Source of the DNA: Minwuiaceae bacterium
Lineage (GTDB): Bacteria > Pseudomonadota > Alphaproteobacteria > Minwuiales > Minwuiaceae
DNA: 64,000 bases
NCBI GenBank assembly: GCA_028278525.1
Contig: JANQEE010000044.1
Coordinates: 1 to 64,000, forward strand
Direction: 5' to 3'
The position numbers and the translations under genes are program-made. The notes under the pieces are model-generated. The model made no database searches, was not told the DNA's origin, and was given only the letters and a program-made list of their open reading frames with translations. Below are positions 16,730-24,453 of the stretch, in pieces. How positions within the stretch are numbered: the first letter of the stretch is position 1; every line of letters starts with the position of its first letter.

Positions 16730-17569
16730 TCAGGCAAGGCGTAGGATACGCCGGTACTGGCTTGGAGGAACACCCAGATGGCTGCGAAAGAAGCGGCTGA
16801 AGTGGCTCTGCGACGAGAATCCAAGGTGGTTGGAGATGCTACCCATCGCCGAATCCGGTTCGGGCAGCGCTTTGTAGGCTGCCTCCATGCGCAAGGCATT
16901 GTAAAAGAGATTCGGTGTCATTCCGGTCTGCTGCCTGAACAATTCGAAGAAATGCGCCCGCGACAGGCCGGCCATCCGGGCAACCGACTCGAGCGAAAAA
17001 CCACCACCGACATTGTCGCGCAGAAACCCGAGCGCCCGACGGATGCGAAAATCGGAAACGCACAGGTCGGCGGTCGGACTGCCGCCGCTGAGCTGGCGCC
17101 ATTGCGAGAAGTTTTCGATAACTTGGATCATGAGCGCGAGCAGCAGGTCTTCGAAGAAGTGCCCGTCGCTCTCCCCGACCGTAAGCGCTGCGGCCATCTC
17201 GTCGGCCATCCGGCGCACCGTTATCGGCAACGGGAAGCACGACCGAGCAAAGAACTCGGCGCTGCGGCTTACGCCGAAGCTGCGGTCGACGCCCTGCAGC
17301 CAGTCGGTCTCTATGTAGAGCGCGAGTATCGCCGAACGCGTGTCCCACACAGCGTGCGGATAAGCGTGCGGCTCCCAGGCGTTTACAACGACCGCCGTAT
17401 CGTCGAGCAATGGATAGTCCCGCCCGTCGACGCGAAACAGACTATCGGCTCCGGACACCTTGATCAGAACATGGCAATGCGGGTGTGCGTGGGCCGCAAT
17501 CGGCCGGTCGATATCCAGCAGGGCGGCGCGGCCGAATTGTCCCTGTACCGCGCCCTTCGCCTTCGACAT
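16730..17569 (-). CDS. AraC-family transcriptional regulator with cupin sensor
   Basis: 279 residues. The N-terminal cupin (about 1-150) carries HAHPHCHVLIKVSG and LLDDTAVVVNAWEPHAYPH, the ligand pocket typical of AraC proteins. The C-terminal domain has two helix-turn-helix motifs: SLESVARMAGLSRAHFFELF and SISNHLGFSSQSHFSRFF. The ATG at 17569 (MSKAKGAVQG) has GGGAGG at ideal spacing, better than the upstream alternative. It is followed by the MetE-like gene and by its reading direction probably activates or represses it; the effector is unknown. Confidence 0.92.
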   Translation of the reverse strand: MSKAKGAVQGQFGRAALLDIDRPIAAHAHPHCHVLIKVSGADSLFRVDGRDYPLLDDTAVVVNAWEPHAYPHAVWDTRSAILALYIETDWLQGVDRSFGVSRSAEFFARSCFPLPITVRRMADEMAAALTVGESDGHFFEDLLLALMIQVIENFSQWRQLSGGSPTADLCVSDFRIRRALGFLRDNVGGGFSLESVARMAGLSRAHFFELFRQQTGMTPNLFYNALRMEAAYKALPEPDSAMGSISNHLGFSSQSHFSRFFRSHLGVPPSQYRRILRLA

Positions 17570-17734
17570 TGAGAACCTCCCGCCGGAACAACGATACAAT
17601 GATAAGCCGCCGGCGGCTTCCGCCGTCTTTTACCCAGGAGTCGGATTTTCATACGGAACCCGTACTCGCCTCGCCCAACCTGACGCATAATCCGACACCC
17701 GACACCAATAGCCAGCAAAGGAGAGTTGCCGAAA

Positions 17735-18145
17735 ATGGCCGAGACCGTATTCAGCAAGATCATTTCGGGCGAAATTCCATGCGCCAAACTATACGAAGAC
17801 GAGCATACGTTCGCGTTCATGGACGCCGGGCAGGTCAACCCGGGACACGTCATCGTCGCGAGCAAACAGCCGGCGGAGACGATTCTGGACCTCGACGACG
17901 AGGTGGCAGGCGCTGTGTTCCGCACGACGGCGAAGATCGCGAAGGCGGTGGACGCCGCCTTTCACCCGGACGGCCTGACCATCCTGCAGGCGAATAAGCC
18001 GGCCAGTTGGCAGACCGTGCCGCACTTTCATATCCATGTGCTGCCGAGGCACACGGACGATGGCGTGACGATTACCTGGCCGCGTAAGGAACCCGGCCTA
18101 GACGAACTGAAGTCGCTTGCCGCGCGGATCCAGGTGCCGGGATAA
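17735..18145 (+). CDS. HIT family protein (histidine triad nucleotide-binding)
   Basis: 136 residues. The histidine triad is HFHIHVLPRH near the C-terminus, the nucleophile being the central histidine; the N-terminal core IISGEIPCAKLYEDEHTFAF is typical of the HINT branch. Members hydrolyse adenosine phosphoramidates and related nucleotides in the cytosol. The open frame starts at a TTG at 17726, but AAAGGAG lies 11 bases before the ATG at 17735, which is preferred. A strong stem-loop follows the stop codon. Confidence 0.95.
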   Translation: MAETVFSKIISGEIPCAKLYEDEHTFAFMDAGQVNPGHVIVASKQPAETILDLDDEVAGAVFRTTAKIAKAVDAAFHPDGLTILQANKPASWQTVPHFHIHVLPRHTDDGVTITWPRKEPGLDELKSLAARIQVPG

Positions 18146-18147
18146 GA

Positions 18148-18181
18148 AAGCGCCGCCCTCTTTTCGCAGAGGGCGGCGCTT
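18148..18181 (+). terminator. Strong bidirectional stem-loop terminator
   Basis: A perfect 14-bp stem (AAGCGCCGCCCTCT / AGAGGGCGGCGCTT) with a 6-base loop, starting three bases after the HIT stop codon. The T-run after it is short, but the symmetric A/T flanks let it act for both the HIT gene and the small gene that ends at 18259 on the other strand. Confidence 0.85.
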
Positions 18182-18258
18182 CAGTTTGGAAACGTAAGGT
18201 GTGGCCGCTTGAAATTCTGGTTATCGCGACCGTGTGTGGTTGAATTCGAATCCCCAGG

Positions 18259-18345
18259 TCAGCTTGCCGGCGTGATCCAAGCCCTCACGTCGGAATAGCC
18301 ACCTTCAAAACCCGAAGCAGCCACGTCCACCAAAACGTTAGACAT
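18259..18345 (-). CDS. 28-residue peptide with maximal Shine-Dalgarno sequence
   Basis: A 28-codon frame starting MSNVLVDVAASGFEGGY and ending RAWITPAS, stop TGA. It is preceded by AAAGGAGGTGATCC, the full complement of the bacterial 16S rRNA 3' tail, with ideal 7-base spacing from GGAGG to the ATG, which predicts very strong translation. It has no signal peptide or membrane segment. The peptide has no cysteine; it carries acidic, glycine and aromatic residues (GFEGGYSDVRAW). Located 98 bases after the cysE stop codon, same strand. It could be a regulatory peptide, a leader, or a peptide precursor; no modification enzymes are nearby. I do not recognise a family. Confidence 0.55.
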   Translation of the reverse strand: MSNVLVDVAASGFEGGYSDVRAWITPAS

Positions 18346-18346
18346 C

Positions 18347-18360
18347 GGATCACCTCCTTT
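18347..18360 (-). promoter_or_regulatory. Full-length anti-16S Shine-Dalgarno sequence
   Basis: On the minus strand these 14 bases read AAAGGAGGTGATCC, an uninterrupted complement of the 3' end of 16S rRNA. One base separates it from the start codon of the 28-residue peptide. Such complete complementarity is far beyond that of any other gene in the window and decides the start of this small frame. Confidence 0.8.
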
Positions 18361-18443
18361 CAGTTGTTTCACCAAGGAGGACAGTCCGTCATCCCGACGG
18401 CCGAAAGTCAAGCCTATCTTGCGGGCAAGCGCCCGGGCCGGCG

Positions 18444-19265
18444 CTAGATCGAGTAGTCCGGCTCGTCGACCCAGCGCTGCTCCATCTCGCGCGACGGATG
18501 GTCGGAACCGGCGCAGCCGACGATCTTGGCGGGCACGCCGGCCGCCGTGCAATGGGCCGGAACATCAGCCAAAACCACGCTTCCGCCGCCGATGCGGGCG
18601 CATTCGCCGACCTCGATATTGCCGAACACCTTGGCGCCGGCGGCGATCAGGGCACCTTTGCGGATCTTCGGATGCCGGTCGCCGGTCACCTTGCCGGTAC
18701 CGCCGAGCGTGACTTCGTGCAGCATCGAGACGTCGTCCTCGACCACCGCCGTCTCGCCGATCACCACACTGGTCGCGTGGTCGATCATGATGCCCCGGCC
18801 GATTCGCGCCGCCGGGTGGATATCGACCGCGAAGGTCTCGGAGATCCGGTTCTGCAGGTAGAGCGCCATCGCCTTGCGCCCCTCGTTCCACAGCCAGTGG
18901 GCGACGCGGTAGGCCTGCAAAGCATGGAAGCCCTTGAAGTAGAGCAGCGGCTCCAGATAGCCGGTGCAGGCCGGATCGCGCTCCAACACCGCGACCATGT
19001 CGGCGCGGACGGCGGCGCCGATGTCGGTGTCTTTGCGGAACGCTTCGTCGAACACCTGGCGGACCAGCATGGCGCGCACTTCGGCGCTGCCGAGCTTCTG
19101 CGCCAAATGGTAGCTCAGCGCTTCCTCGAAACGTTCATGGTTCAGGACGGTGGCGTGCAGGAAACTGGCCAGGATCGGCTCGCGGCTGGCCATCTCCAGG
19201 GCTTCTTCGCGGACCTTCGACCAGACCGGATCGACGGTCGCGAACTTTCTCGCGGTCTGCGGCAT
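18444..19265 (-). CDS. cysE: Serine O-acetyltransferase
   Basis: 273 residues. An N-terminal helical domain (about 1-140; PVWSKVREEALEMASREP, GFHALQAYRVAHWLW) is followed by a left-handed beta-helix of hexapeptide repeats; the active-site histidine region is FAVDIHPAARIGRGIMIDHA, with VVGET-like VVIGETAVVEDDVSMLHEVTLGGTGK. It acetylates L-serine with acetyl-CoA, the first step of cysteine synthesis, in the cytosol. The ATG at 19265 has GGGAGGAATGAC upstream; the frame extends farther but without support. Its C-terminus (EPDYSI) ends in Ile, as in CysE proteins that dock into cysteine synthase. Confidence 0.96.
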   Translation of the reverse strand: MPQTARKFATVDPVWSKVREEALEMASREPILASFLHATVLNHERFEEALSYHLAQKLGSAEVRAMLVRQVFDEAFRKDTDIGAAVRADMVAVLERDPACTGYLEPLLYFKGFHALQAYRVAHWLWNEGRKAMALYLQNRISETFAVDIHPAARIGRGIMIDHATSVVIGETAVVEDDVSMLHEVTLGGTGKVTGDRHPKIRKGALIAAGAKVFGNIEVGECARIGGGSVVLADVPAHCTAAGVPAKIVGCAGSDHPSREMEQRWVDEPDYSI

Positions 19266-19456
19266 GTCATTCCTCCCCTCGGGGATCGACCGATTTGCCC
19301 CGATTGTACCCGGAAACCTTAGGAAATCAGGTCCTATTAGCATGCATAGCGTGCATACGCACTTATATGGGGCAGCCCCGACCTGGGTCCATAGCCACCG
19401 TTGCGCCGGCACCGCCGCTGCCTACTATGGTAAAGGCATTGTGAAGGCGGGGTGTC

Positions 19457-20416
19457 ATGGCGAAGGGACTGGCAATCATCGGGCTGGGCGTGGTCGGCAG
19501 GCGGACCATGGCCAACGCCATGGCGCAGGACGGGCTGGCGATCAGCGGCGCATGGGACCTGGATCCCGCCGCCTGCGACGCAGCCAAGGCGGATCATCCG
19601 GATTTGCGGATCGCCGCCGACGCCAACGCGCTGGTCGCCGACCCGCAGACCGACGCGGTCTACATCGCGGTGCCGCCGGTCTGGCACAAGGACTATGCGC
19701 TGCTTGCGGTCGAGCACGGCAAAGCCGTGTTCTGCGAAAAGCCGCTCGGCATCGACATGGCCGAGAGCCGGGACCTGGTCGACCGGGTCGAGGCGAGCGG
19801 CCTGCCGAACGCAGTCAACTTCGTGCATGGCGCGACCGCCGCCGGCAGCCTGATCGCCGACCGGCTGAACGACGGCAGCGTCGGCGCCTTGGCCGGCGTC
19901 GATATCCGGCTGCATTTCGCGCAATGGCCGCGCGCCTGGCAGGCCAGCGCCGACTGGCTGCGGTTCCGCGACCAGGGCGGCTATGTCCGCGAGGTGCTGT
20001 CGCATTTCGTCTATCTGACGGAGCGGCTGTTCGGGCCAGCGACCTTGCGCGGTTCCATCGTGCGCTATCCGGACGACCCCAAACTCTGTGAAACCCATAT
20101 CCTGGCGGAACTGGATTGCGGCGGCGTGCCGATCTCCATCGCGGGCGGCAGCGGCGGGGCCGGGCCGGACGTGGTGGAGTACGTGATCCACGGCGAGAAG
20201 ACGTCGTTCCGGCTTTACGACTGGTTCAACCTTCAGCAAAGCGACGGCGGGCCGTGGACCGAGCTGCTTACCGATGTGGTGGACAAACGGCAGGACGCCT
20301 TCACCCGGCAACTCGCGGCACTCACCGCCATGCTGAACGACGATCCGCACAGCCTGCCGGACGTCCGCGCGGCCCTGTCGGTTCAGGAGCTGATCGAAGG
20401 AATCCTGCGGACATGA
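19457..20416 (+). CDS. Gfo/Idh/MocA family oxidoreductase
   Basis: 319 residues. The N-terminal Rossmann fold starts AIIGLGVVGRRTM (glycine-rich NAD(P) loop) and contains the family motif AVFCEKPLGIDM, whose lysine is catalytic. The C-terminal half is the beta-sheet substrate domain. Such enzymes oxidise sugars, inositols or similar polyols. The stop codon overlaps the start of the SnoaL-like gene (ATGA), so the two are translated together. The natural substrate is unknown. Divergent from cysE. Confidence 0.92.
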   Translation: MAKGLAIIGLGVVGRRTMANAMAQDGLAISGAWDLDPAACDAAKADHPDLRIAADANALVADPQTDAVYIAVPPVWHKDYALLAVEHGKAVFCEKPLGIDMAESRDLVDRVEASGLPNAVNFVHGATAAGSLIADRLNDGSVGALAGVDIRLHFAQWPRAWQASADWLRFRDQGGYVREVLSHFVYLTERLFGPATLRGSIVRYPDDPKLCETHILAELDCGGVPISIAGGSGGAGPDVVEYVIHGEKTSFRLYDWFNLQQSDGGPWTELLTDVVDKRQDAFTRQLAALTAMLNDDPHSLPDVRAALSVQELIEGILRT

Positions 20417-20856
20417 GCGCCGATCAGGATACGGCCGCCATCCGAGACTGGTTCGCGACCTGGGGCAGTTTCGTGGCGGCGGTCGACTTCGAAAGCGCCC
20501 GTCCGCTGTTCGATCCGGCGGTGATCGGCTTCGGCACCTTCATGGATACGGTGACCGGCCTGGACAACCTGGAGCAGCGGCAATGGCGGTCGATCTGGCC
20601 GACCATCCAAGACTTCCGCTTCAATCTCGACAGCCTGAAATGCGTTGTGTCGGAAGACAGGCTGCTCGCGGTCGCGGCGATCACCTGGGGCTCCACCGGT
20701 ATCGGCGAGGACGGCAGGCCCTTCGACCGGCCGGGCCGCGCCACGGTCGGGCTGGTCCGGGCCGCCACCGACGCCCCCTGGCGCGGCATGCACACCCACT
20801 TCTCGCTCAATCCCGGAACGCCGCAGACCTCCTACGGCGACCGGCACACGGTGTAG
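20413..20856 (+). CDS. SnoaL-like / nuclear transport factor 2-fold protein
   Basis: 147 residues with the cone-shaped NTF2-like fold typical of SnoaL and DUF4440 proteins: an N-terminal helix pair (AIRDWFATWGSFVAAVDFES), the segment FDPAVIGFGTFMDTVTGLDNL and a C-terminal sheet with RGMHTHFSLNP. These proteins bind small hydrophobic ligands or act as small isomerases or hydratases. Overlaps the dehydrogenase gene by four bases (ATGA) and the convergent M24-like gene by 25 bases. Function probably linked to the dehydrogenase. Confidence 0.8.
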   Translation: MSADQDTAAIRDWFATWGSFVAAVDFESARPLFDPAVIGFGTFMDTVTGLDNLEQRQWRSIWPTIQDFRFNLDSLKCVVSEDRLLAVAAITWGSTGIGEDGRPFDRPGRATVGLVRAATDAPWRGMHTHFSLNPGTPQTSYGDRHTV

Positions 20857-21998
20857 TCCGGGACCAGCCGGCTTAGGACTTCCCGCCCGGTCTCCGTGAC
20901 CAGGACGGTCTGGCCGAGCGACATGGCCAGCCGGTTCGGCGCGTCGATCAGGATCGCGTGCAGGAACAGCACCATGCCGGGCTCGGCCGGCGCCGGATTG
21001 CCGCTGTAGAGGAGATGCGGCACGTCCATCCAGGACGGCCGGTAGGTGGCGCCGAGCGTATAGCCACAGGCCGCCATGCGCGCCTCGCCATAGCCGGCCC
21101 CGTCGTAGACCTGGCGGTGCGCGTCGTCGATCTCGCCGAGCGGCCGGCCCGGCGAGACGGCCTCGGTCATGGCCGCCATGGCGTCGCGCGTCACCTCGAA
21201 CATGCGGCGCTGGCGCTCGTTCCCCTCGCCGACCGCGACGGTCCGCATCAGGCAGGCGGTGTAGCGGCGATAGCTGGACGCGAACTCGGTGGTGAGCTGG
21301 TCGACCGGATCGAGATGGCGAAAGCCCGCCGTGCTGCGGATCAGCAGCGCCCTCGGCCCGGACCCGAGCACCGGGCCGCCCGGCGCCGGGTCGCCGCCGG
21401 CGCGAAACAGCACGTCCTGGCCGGCGGCGGCGATGTCGCCCTCGAACGCGCCGGGGCCGGCCACGGCCAGCATCGCCTCCAGCATGTCGTCGGCGATTGC
21501 CGCGGCACGGCGGACATAGGCGATCTCCGCCGGCGACTTGCGCTGCCTGAGGCCGCGCACCACGTCGGTGCCGTCGACCAGATCGCACCAGCCGTCGAAA
21601 CGCTGGCGCAGCCGTTCGTAGTTGCGGGCGTTGAGTCCGAAGCTCTCCATCTCCACGCCGACGCGCCCGCCGCGAAGGCCCTTCTCGGCCAGGATGTCCA
21701 GCAGGTCCTCGGTCGGGTCGGCGCCGACCGCGTCGTACCAGACGCGGATATCCTCGACGACCGAGGTATGGCGCGCCTGTTGCAGGTCCGGCCGCCGGGT
21801 CAGCAGCGTGACCGGCCCCTCGTCAGCGGTGAGCACCAGGCACTGGAAGAAGACGTAGCCGTTGGTGTCGAAGCCGGTGAGGTAGTACTGGCTCTCCGGC
21901 GCGAACAGCAGCACGGCGGCTATGTCCCGTTCGCGCAAAACCGCGCGCGCCTTGGTCAGGCGCTGTTCGAATTCATCGCGCTCGAAATGCAAAACCAT
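20832..21998 (-). CDS. M24-family peptidase-like protein (creatinase/DoeA type)
   Basis: 388 residues: an N-terminal creatinase-like domain (1-150) and a C-terminal pita-bread domain. The sequence KSPAEIAYVRRAAAIADDML is the usual entry to the catalytic half, but the metal-ligand positions are not those of aminopeptidases: TTEFASSYRRYTACLMRTV replaces the Asp-Asp pair, and one glutamate is absent near GMVLFLHAILID. This pattern fits metal-free members such as creatinase and the ectoine hydrolase DoeA, which split C-N bonds in small molecules. AAAGGG precedes the ATG. Overlaps the SnoaL gene tail by 25 bases. Confidence 0.85.
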   Translation of the reverse strand: MVLHFERDEFEQRLTKARAVLRERDIAAVLLFAPESQYYLTGFDTNGYVFFQCLVLTADEGPVTLLTRRPDLQQARHTSVVEDIRVWYDAVGADPTEDLLDILAEKGLRGGRVGVEMESFGLNARNYERLRQRFDGWCDLVDGTDVVRGLRQRKSPAEIAYVRRAAAIADDMLEAMLAVAGPGAFEGDIAAAGQDVLFRAGGDPAPGGPVLGSGPRALLIRSTAGFRHLDPVDQLTTEFASSYRRYTACLMRTVAVGEGNERQRRMFEVTRDAMAAMTEAVSPGRPLGEIDDAHRQVYDGAGYGEARMAACGYTLGATYRPSWMDVPHLLYSGNPAPAEPGMVLFLHAILIDAPNRLAMSLGQTVLVTETGREVLSRLVPDYTVCRSP

Positions 21999-22073
21999 GA
22001 CCGGCCCTTTCTCAAATCGCGATTTCCGCTAGGTTACTGTCAGACGCCGCGTAATTCAGGAGTGCACGCAAAA

Positions 22074-22733
22074 ATGGACGACCCGATCCAACGACACCCG
22101 ACCCGCGCCGAGCAGCTCGACATCCTCGCGGCCATCGTCGCCGACCAGACACAGGCCGGCGACAGAATACTGGACCTCGGCATGGGCACTGGCTATGTCG
22201 CCCACCTGATCCTGAACAAGCGGCCGGAGATCCGTATCACCGGCGTCGACCTGAAGGCCGAGTCGCTGGAAGCCGCCAAGAACAATCTTGCCGGGCTAGG
22301 CAGTGGCCATGACTTCGTCGTCGGCAACCTTATGGAGCCGGACGGCATCGACCTGCCCCATGCCGACTACCGGATCGCGTTTTCGGTTCTGACCTTCCAC
22401 GACCTTTCGGACGAGGCCAAACAGGCGGTGATCCGCTGGACGTCCGAAAAGCTCGCGCCGGGCGGCTTCTTCCTGTTGTACGACCGCTTAAGGCTGACCG
22501 AGGCGGCCGCGTTCCCCCTGCAGCAGACCATCTGGCGGCGGATCGAACAGGTTCATGGTCGCGGCATGCGCACGACCGAAAACTTCGAGGCCTACCTGGA
22601 GGATCTGGGCACCGACAATCGGCCTGCCGCTCTGCTCGACTATTTCGACTGGTTCCGCTCCGCCGGTCTGGAACCCGCGCTTCTGCACCTGCACGGCAAC
22701 GTCGCGTTGCTCGGCGGCGCCAAATCCGCTTAG
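22074..22733 (+). CDS. Class I SAM-dependent methyltransferase
   Basis: 219 residues. Motif I, ILDLGMGTGYVAHLIL, and the acidic residue in ITGVDLKAESLEAAKNNL bind S-adenosylmethionine; LPHADYRIAFSVLTFHDL and KLAPGGFFLLYDRL are later motifs. Substrate unknown. A reading frame continues upstream for 1.1 kb but it is antisense to the M24-like gene; the ATG at 22074 preceded by CAGGAG is the real start. The stop codon overlaps the end of the convergent desaturase gene by four bases. Confidence 0.92.
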   Translation: MDDPIQRHPTRAEQLDILAAIVADQTQAGDRILDLGMGTGYVAHLILNKRPEIRITGVDLKAESLEAAKNNLAGLGSGHDFVVGNLMEPDGIDLPHADYRIAFSVLTFHDLSDEAKQAVIRWTSEKLAPGGFFLLYDRLRLTEAAAFPLQQTIWRRIEQVHGRGMRTTENFEAYLEDLGTDNRPAALLDYFDWFRSAGLEPALLHLHGNVALLGGAKSA

Positions 22734-23734
22734 GCGGCGGCCAACTTCGGCCGGTCCGCGAGCACCGTTTTGACCGTTTCGCCGAACCGGCGCACCTCCG
22801 CGCCCTCCAGCAATCCGCGCTCGCGCATCTCGCGGTGGCAGGCGGGCAGGTTGTAGTGCGGCACCGACGGGTACAGGTGGTGTTCCACGTGGTAGTTGAC
22901 GTTGTGCGGGAACAGGTACCAGAGCAACCAGCGCGGCCCCAGGTTGGTCCGCGCCGCCGTCAGCGACGAGCCGAAATCGGTCACCGCGCCGTGCTCGCAA
23001 ATCGCGCGGAAGCGCAGGATCGGCTGCAACACGGTGACCAACGGCAGAATCCAGAGCACCAGATATTCCAGGCCGTAGCCGACGGCAAAGGCCGCGATCG
23101 GCGCCGCCATGTGAAAGCCCGCGACCACCCAGCGGTCGCGCCGGGCCGCGTCCCTTAAGGCCGGCGACGTGTCGTCCAGCGGACGGGACATCTCATCCAG
23201 CTCGTCGTTGGCCGCCGGCACGCCGAAAAAGAAATAGGCGTAGCTCTTCCAGGCGGTCAGGCCGGAGAGGTCCTTCAGCAGCTTCTTCAGCAGATAGGCC
23301 TTGCCGCGCGGATAGCCGCCGTGCAGCGCTATGTCCGGATCCTGCTTTTCGTAGAGATGATTGTGATGCAGGCGATGTATCACGCGGTAGGTCGGCATGG
23401 AAATGCCGACCAGGGTGCCACACAACCGGCCTACCGCGTCGTTGACGGTCCGCGACGGAAACATCCGGTAATGCGCGGCATCGTGAGCCAGGACGAACAA
23501 CGCCTGCTGGCGTGAGGCGATCACGAGGATGGCCAACAGGATGACGACAGGGTGCCACCAGACCAGGGCGACGGCCACCGAGGCCGCGATAACGCCGAAG
23601 GTCTCCAGCACGGCGGCTGCCGCCTTCCCGGAATCCAGCCGGGTCAGCTTCTTGACCACCTCCGGCGGCAGGCTCCGCCGCCTGAGGTCGTCGCGGAACT
23701 CTTCGCCGTGGCCAGGCATGGTCGACTGCTTCAT
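22730..23734 (-). CDS. Membrane fatty acid desaturase
   Basis: 334 residues with at least four membrane helices. The three histidine boxes of diiron membrane desaturases are all present: HDAAH, HRLHHNH and HVEHHLYP. It introduces a double bond into acyl chains in the cytoplasmic membrane, using oxygen and an electron donor. The ATG at 23734 has GGGAGGAAAGG upstream and overlaps the TetR stop codon, so the gene is cotranscribed with its presumed regulator. Function: adjusting membrane fluidity is likely. Confidence 0.93.
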   Translation of the reverse strand: MKQSTMPGHGEEFRDDLRRRSLPPEVVKKLTRLDSGKAAAAVLETFGVIAASVAVALVWWHPVVILLAILVIASRQQALFVLAHDAAHYRMFPSRTVNDAVGRLCGTLVGISMPTYRVIHRLHHNHLYEKQDPDIALHGGYPRGKAYLLKKLLKDLSGLTAWKSYAYFFFGVPAANDELDEMSRPLDDTSPALRDAARRDRWVVAGFHMAAPIAAFAVGYGLEYLVLWILPLVTVLQPILRFRAICEHGAVTDFGSSLTAARTNLGPRWLLWYLFPHNVNYHVEHHLYPSVPHYNLPACHREMRERGLLEGAEVRRFGETVKTVLADRPKLAAA

Positions 23735-24363
23735 CGGTCCTTTCCTCCCATGACGGCGCGGACGCAAAACCCGGCGATCGCGTCGGCCAGTTGTTCGGTC
23801 TCGCCGCGGCCCGTGCCGGTCTCCGGCGATAGCGGGCCGACCAGCGCCTCGGTGAAGGCGCCGATCAGGCAGGCGGCCGAGACATCCACGTCCTGCGGCG
23901 GCAGTTCGCCCGCGGCGATGCCGTCGCGCAGGATCGCCGCGAAGATGTCGGCATAGGCGCGCTTGAAGACGATCCGCTCGGCCTCGACCGCCGGATCGAC
24001 GGGCTCGGCGATCAGGGCATAGGCCAGCCGCCGGCCGCGAACGGCGCGGCGGACGAAGGTCCGTACAGCCTCGCCGATCCGGTTCAGGGCCGGGCCGGAC
24101 CCGTCGGCGTATTCGGCGATGACGGCGACCTCGTGGCTCGCCGCCAACCGAAATACCTCGGCCAGCAGATCCGCCTTGGACGGGAAATAGAGATAGATCG
24201 TGCCGGTGGCGATCCCGGCCCGGCGCGCCACGGTCGTCATCTGCGCCGCGGCGTAGCCGCCCTCGGCAACGATACGCCGCCCGGCGTCGAGAATGCGTGC
24301 TCGCACCTCCGCCTTCGGCGCCCTCGGTCGCGGCCTAGTCAGAGCTAATGAATCCTGATTCAT
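23731..24363 (-). CDS. TetR-family transcriptional regulator of the desaturase operon
   Basis: 210 residues. The N-terminal HTH is IVAEGGYAAAQMTTVARRAG followed by IATGTIYLYFPSKADLL. The C-terminal helical domain is unrelated to well-known TetR proteins and would bind an acyl or small-molecule ligand. The start codon and first codons (MNQDS) lie inside a perfect palindrome, one of two likely operators, and no Shine-Dalgarno sequence precedes it, which suggests a leaderless transcript or autorepression directly over the start. It shares four bases with the desaturase gene downstream. Confidence 0.92.
   Translation of the reverse strand: MNQDSLALTRPRPRAPKAEVRARILDAGRRIVAEGGYAAAQMTTVARRAGIATGTIYLYFPSKADLLAEVFRLAASHEVAVIAEYADGSGPALNRIGEAVRTFVRRAVRGRRLAYALIAEPVDPAVEAERIVFKRAYADIFAAILRDGIAAGELPPQDVDVSAACLIGAFTEALVGPLSPETGTGRGETEQLADAIAGFCVRAVMGGKDR
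24348..24363. promoter_or_regulatory. TetR operator 1 (perfect palindrome over the tetR start)
   Basis: ATGAATC-CT-GATTCAT, with exact 7-base arms. It contains the first codons of the tetR gene. Its twin lies 25 bases away (center to center). Confidence 0.7.
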
Positions 24364-24372
24364 TTATGCATT

Positions 24373-24388
24373 ATGAATCAAGATTCAT
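24373..24388. promoter_or_regulatory. TetR operator 2 (perfect palindrome)
   Basis: ATGAATC-AA-GATTCAT, with the same arms as operator 1 and only the two central bases changed. The 25-base spacing corresponds to about 2.4 helical turns. A smaller palindrome, ATGCAT, lies between the two. Confidence 0.7.
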
Positions 24389-24453
24389 TTTCCGTCAAGG
24401 ATGGCGAAACACGGCGGACAGGGCCGCGGCCGCTGTCGACCTGTTTCGAGTTC

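Noticed and set aside
18347..18360. Remnant of a 16S rRNA 3' end
   Set aside because: Plus-strand GGATCACCTCCTTT equals the 16S tail, but no flanking rRNA sequence is present; it is placed exactly as a Shine-Dalgarno sequence for a minus-strand frame.
18346..18552. N-terminal extension of the 28-residue peptide to 97 residues
   Set aside because: The extension has shadow-like Arg-rich composition, overlaps cysE and would bypass the perfect Shine-Dalgarno sequence at 18347-18360.
20958..22073. Long open frame on the plus strand joined to the methyltransferase gene
   Set aside because: It is antisense to the M24-like gene and rich in Arg/Ala/His as expected for GC-rich shadow frames. The methyltransferase has its own ATG and ribosome-binding site at 22074.
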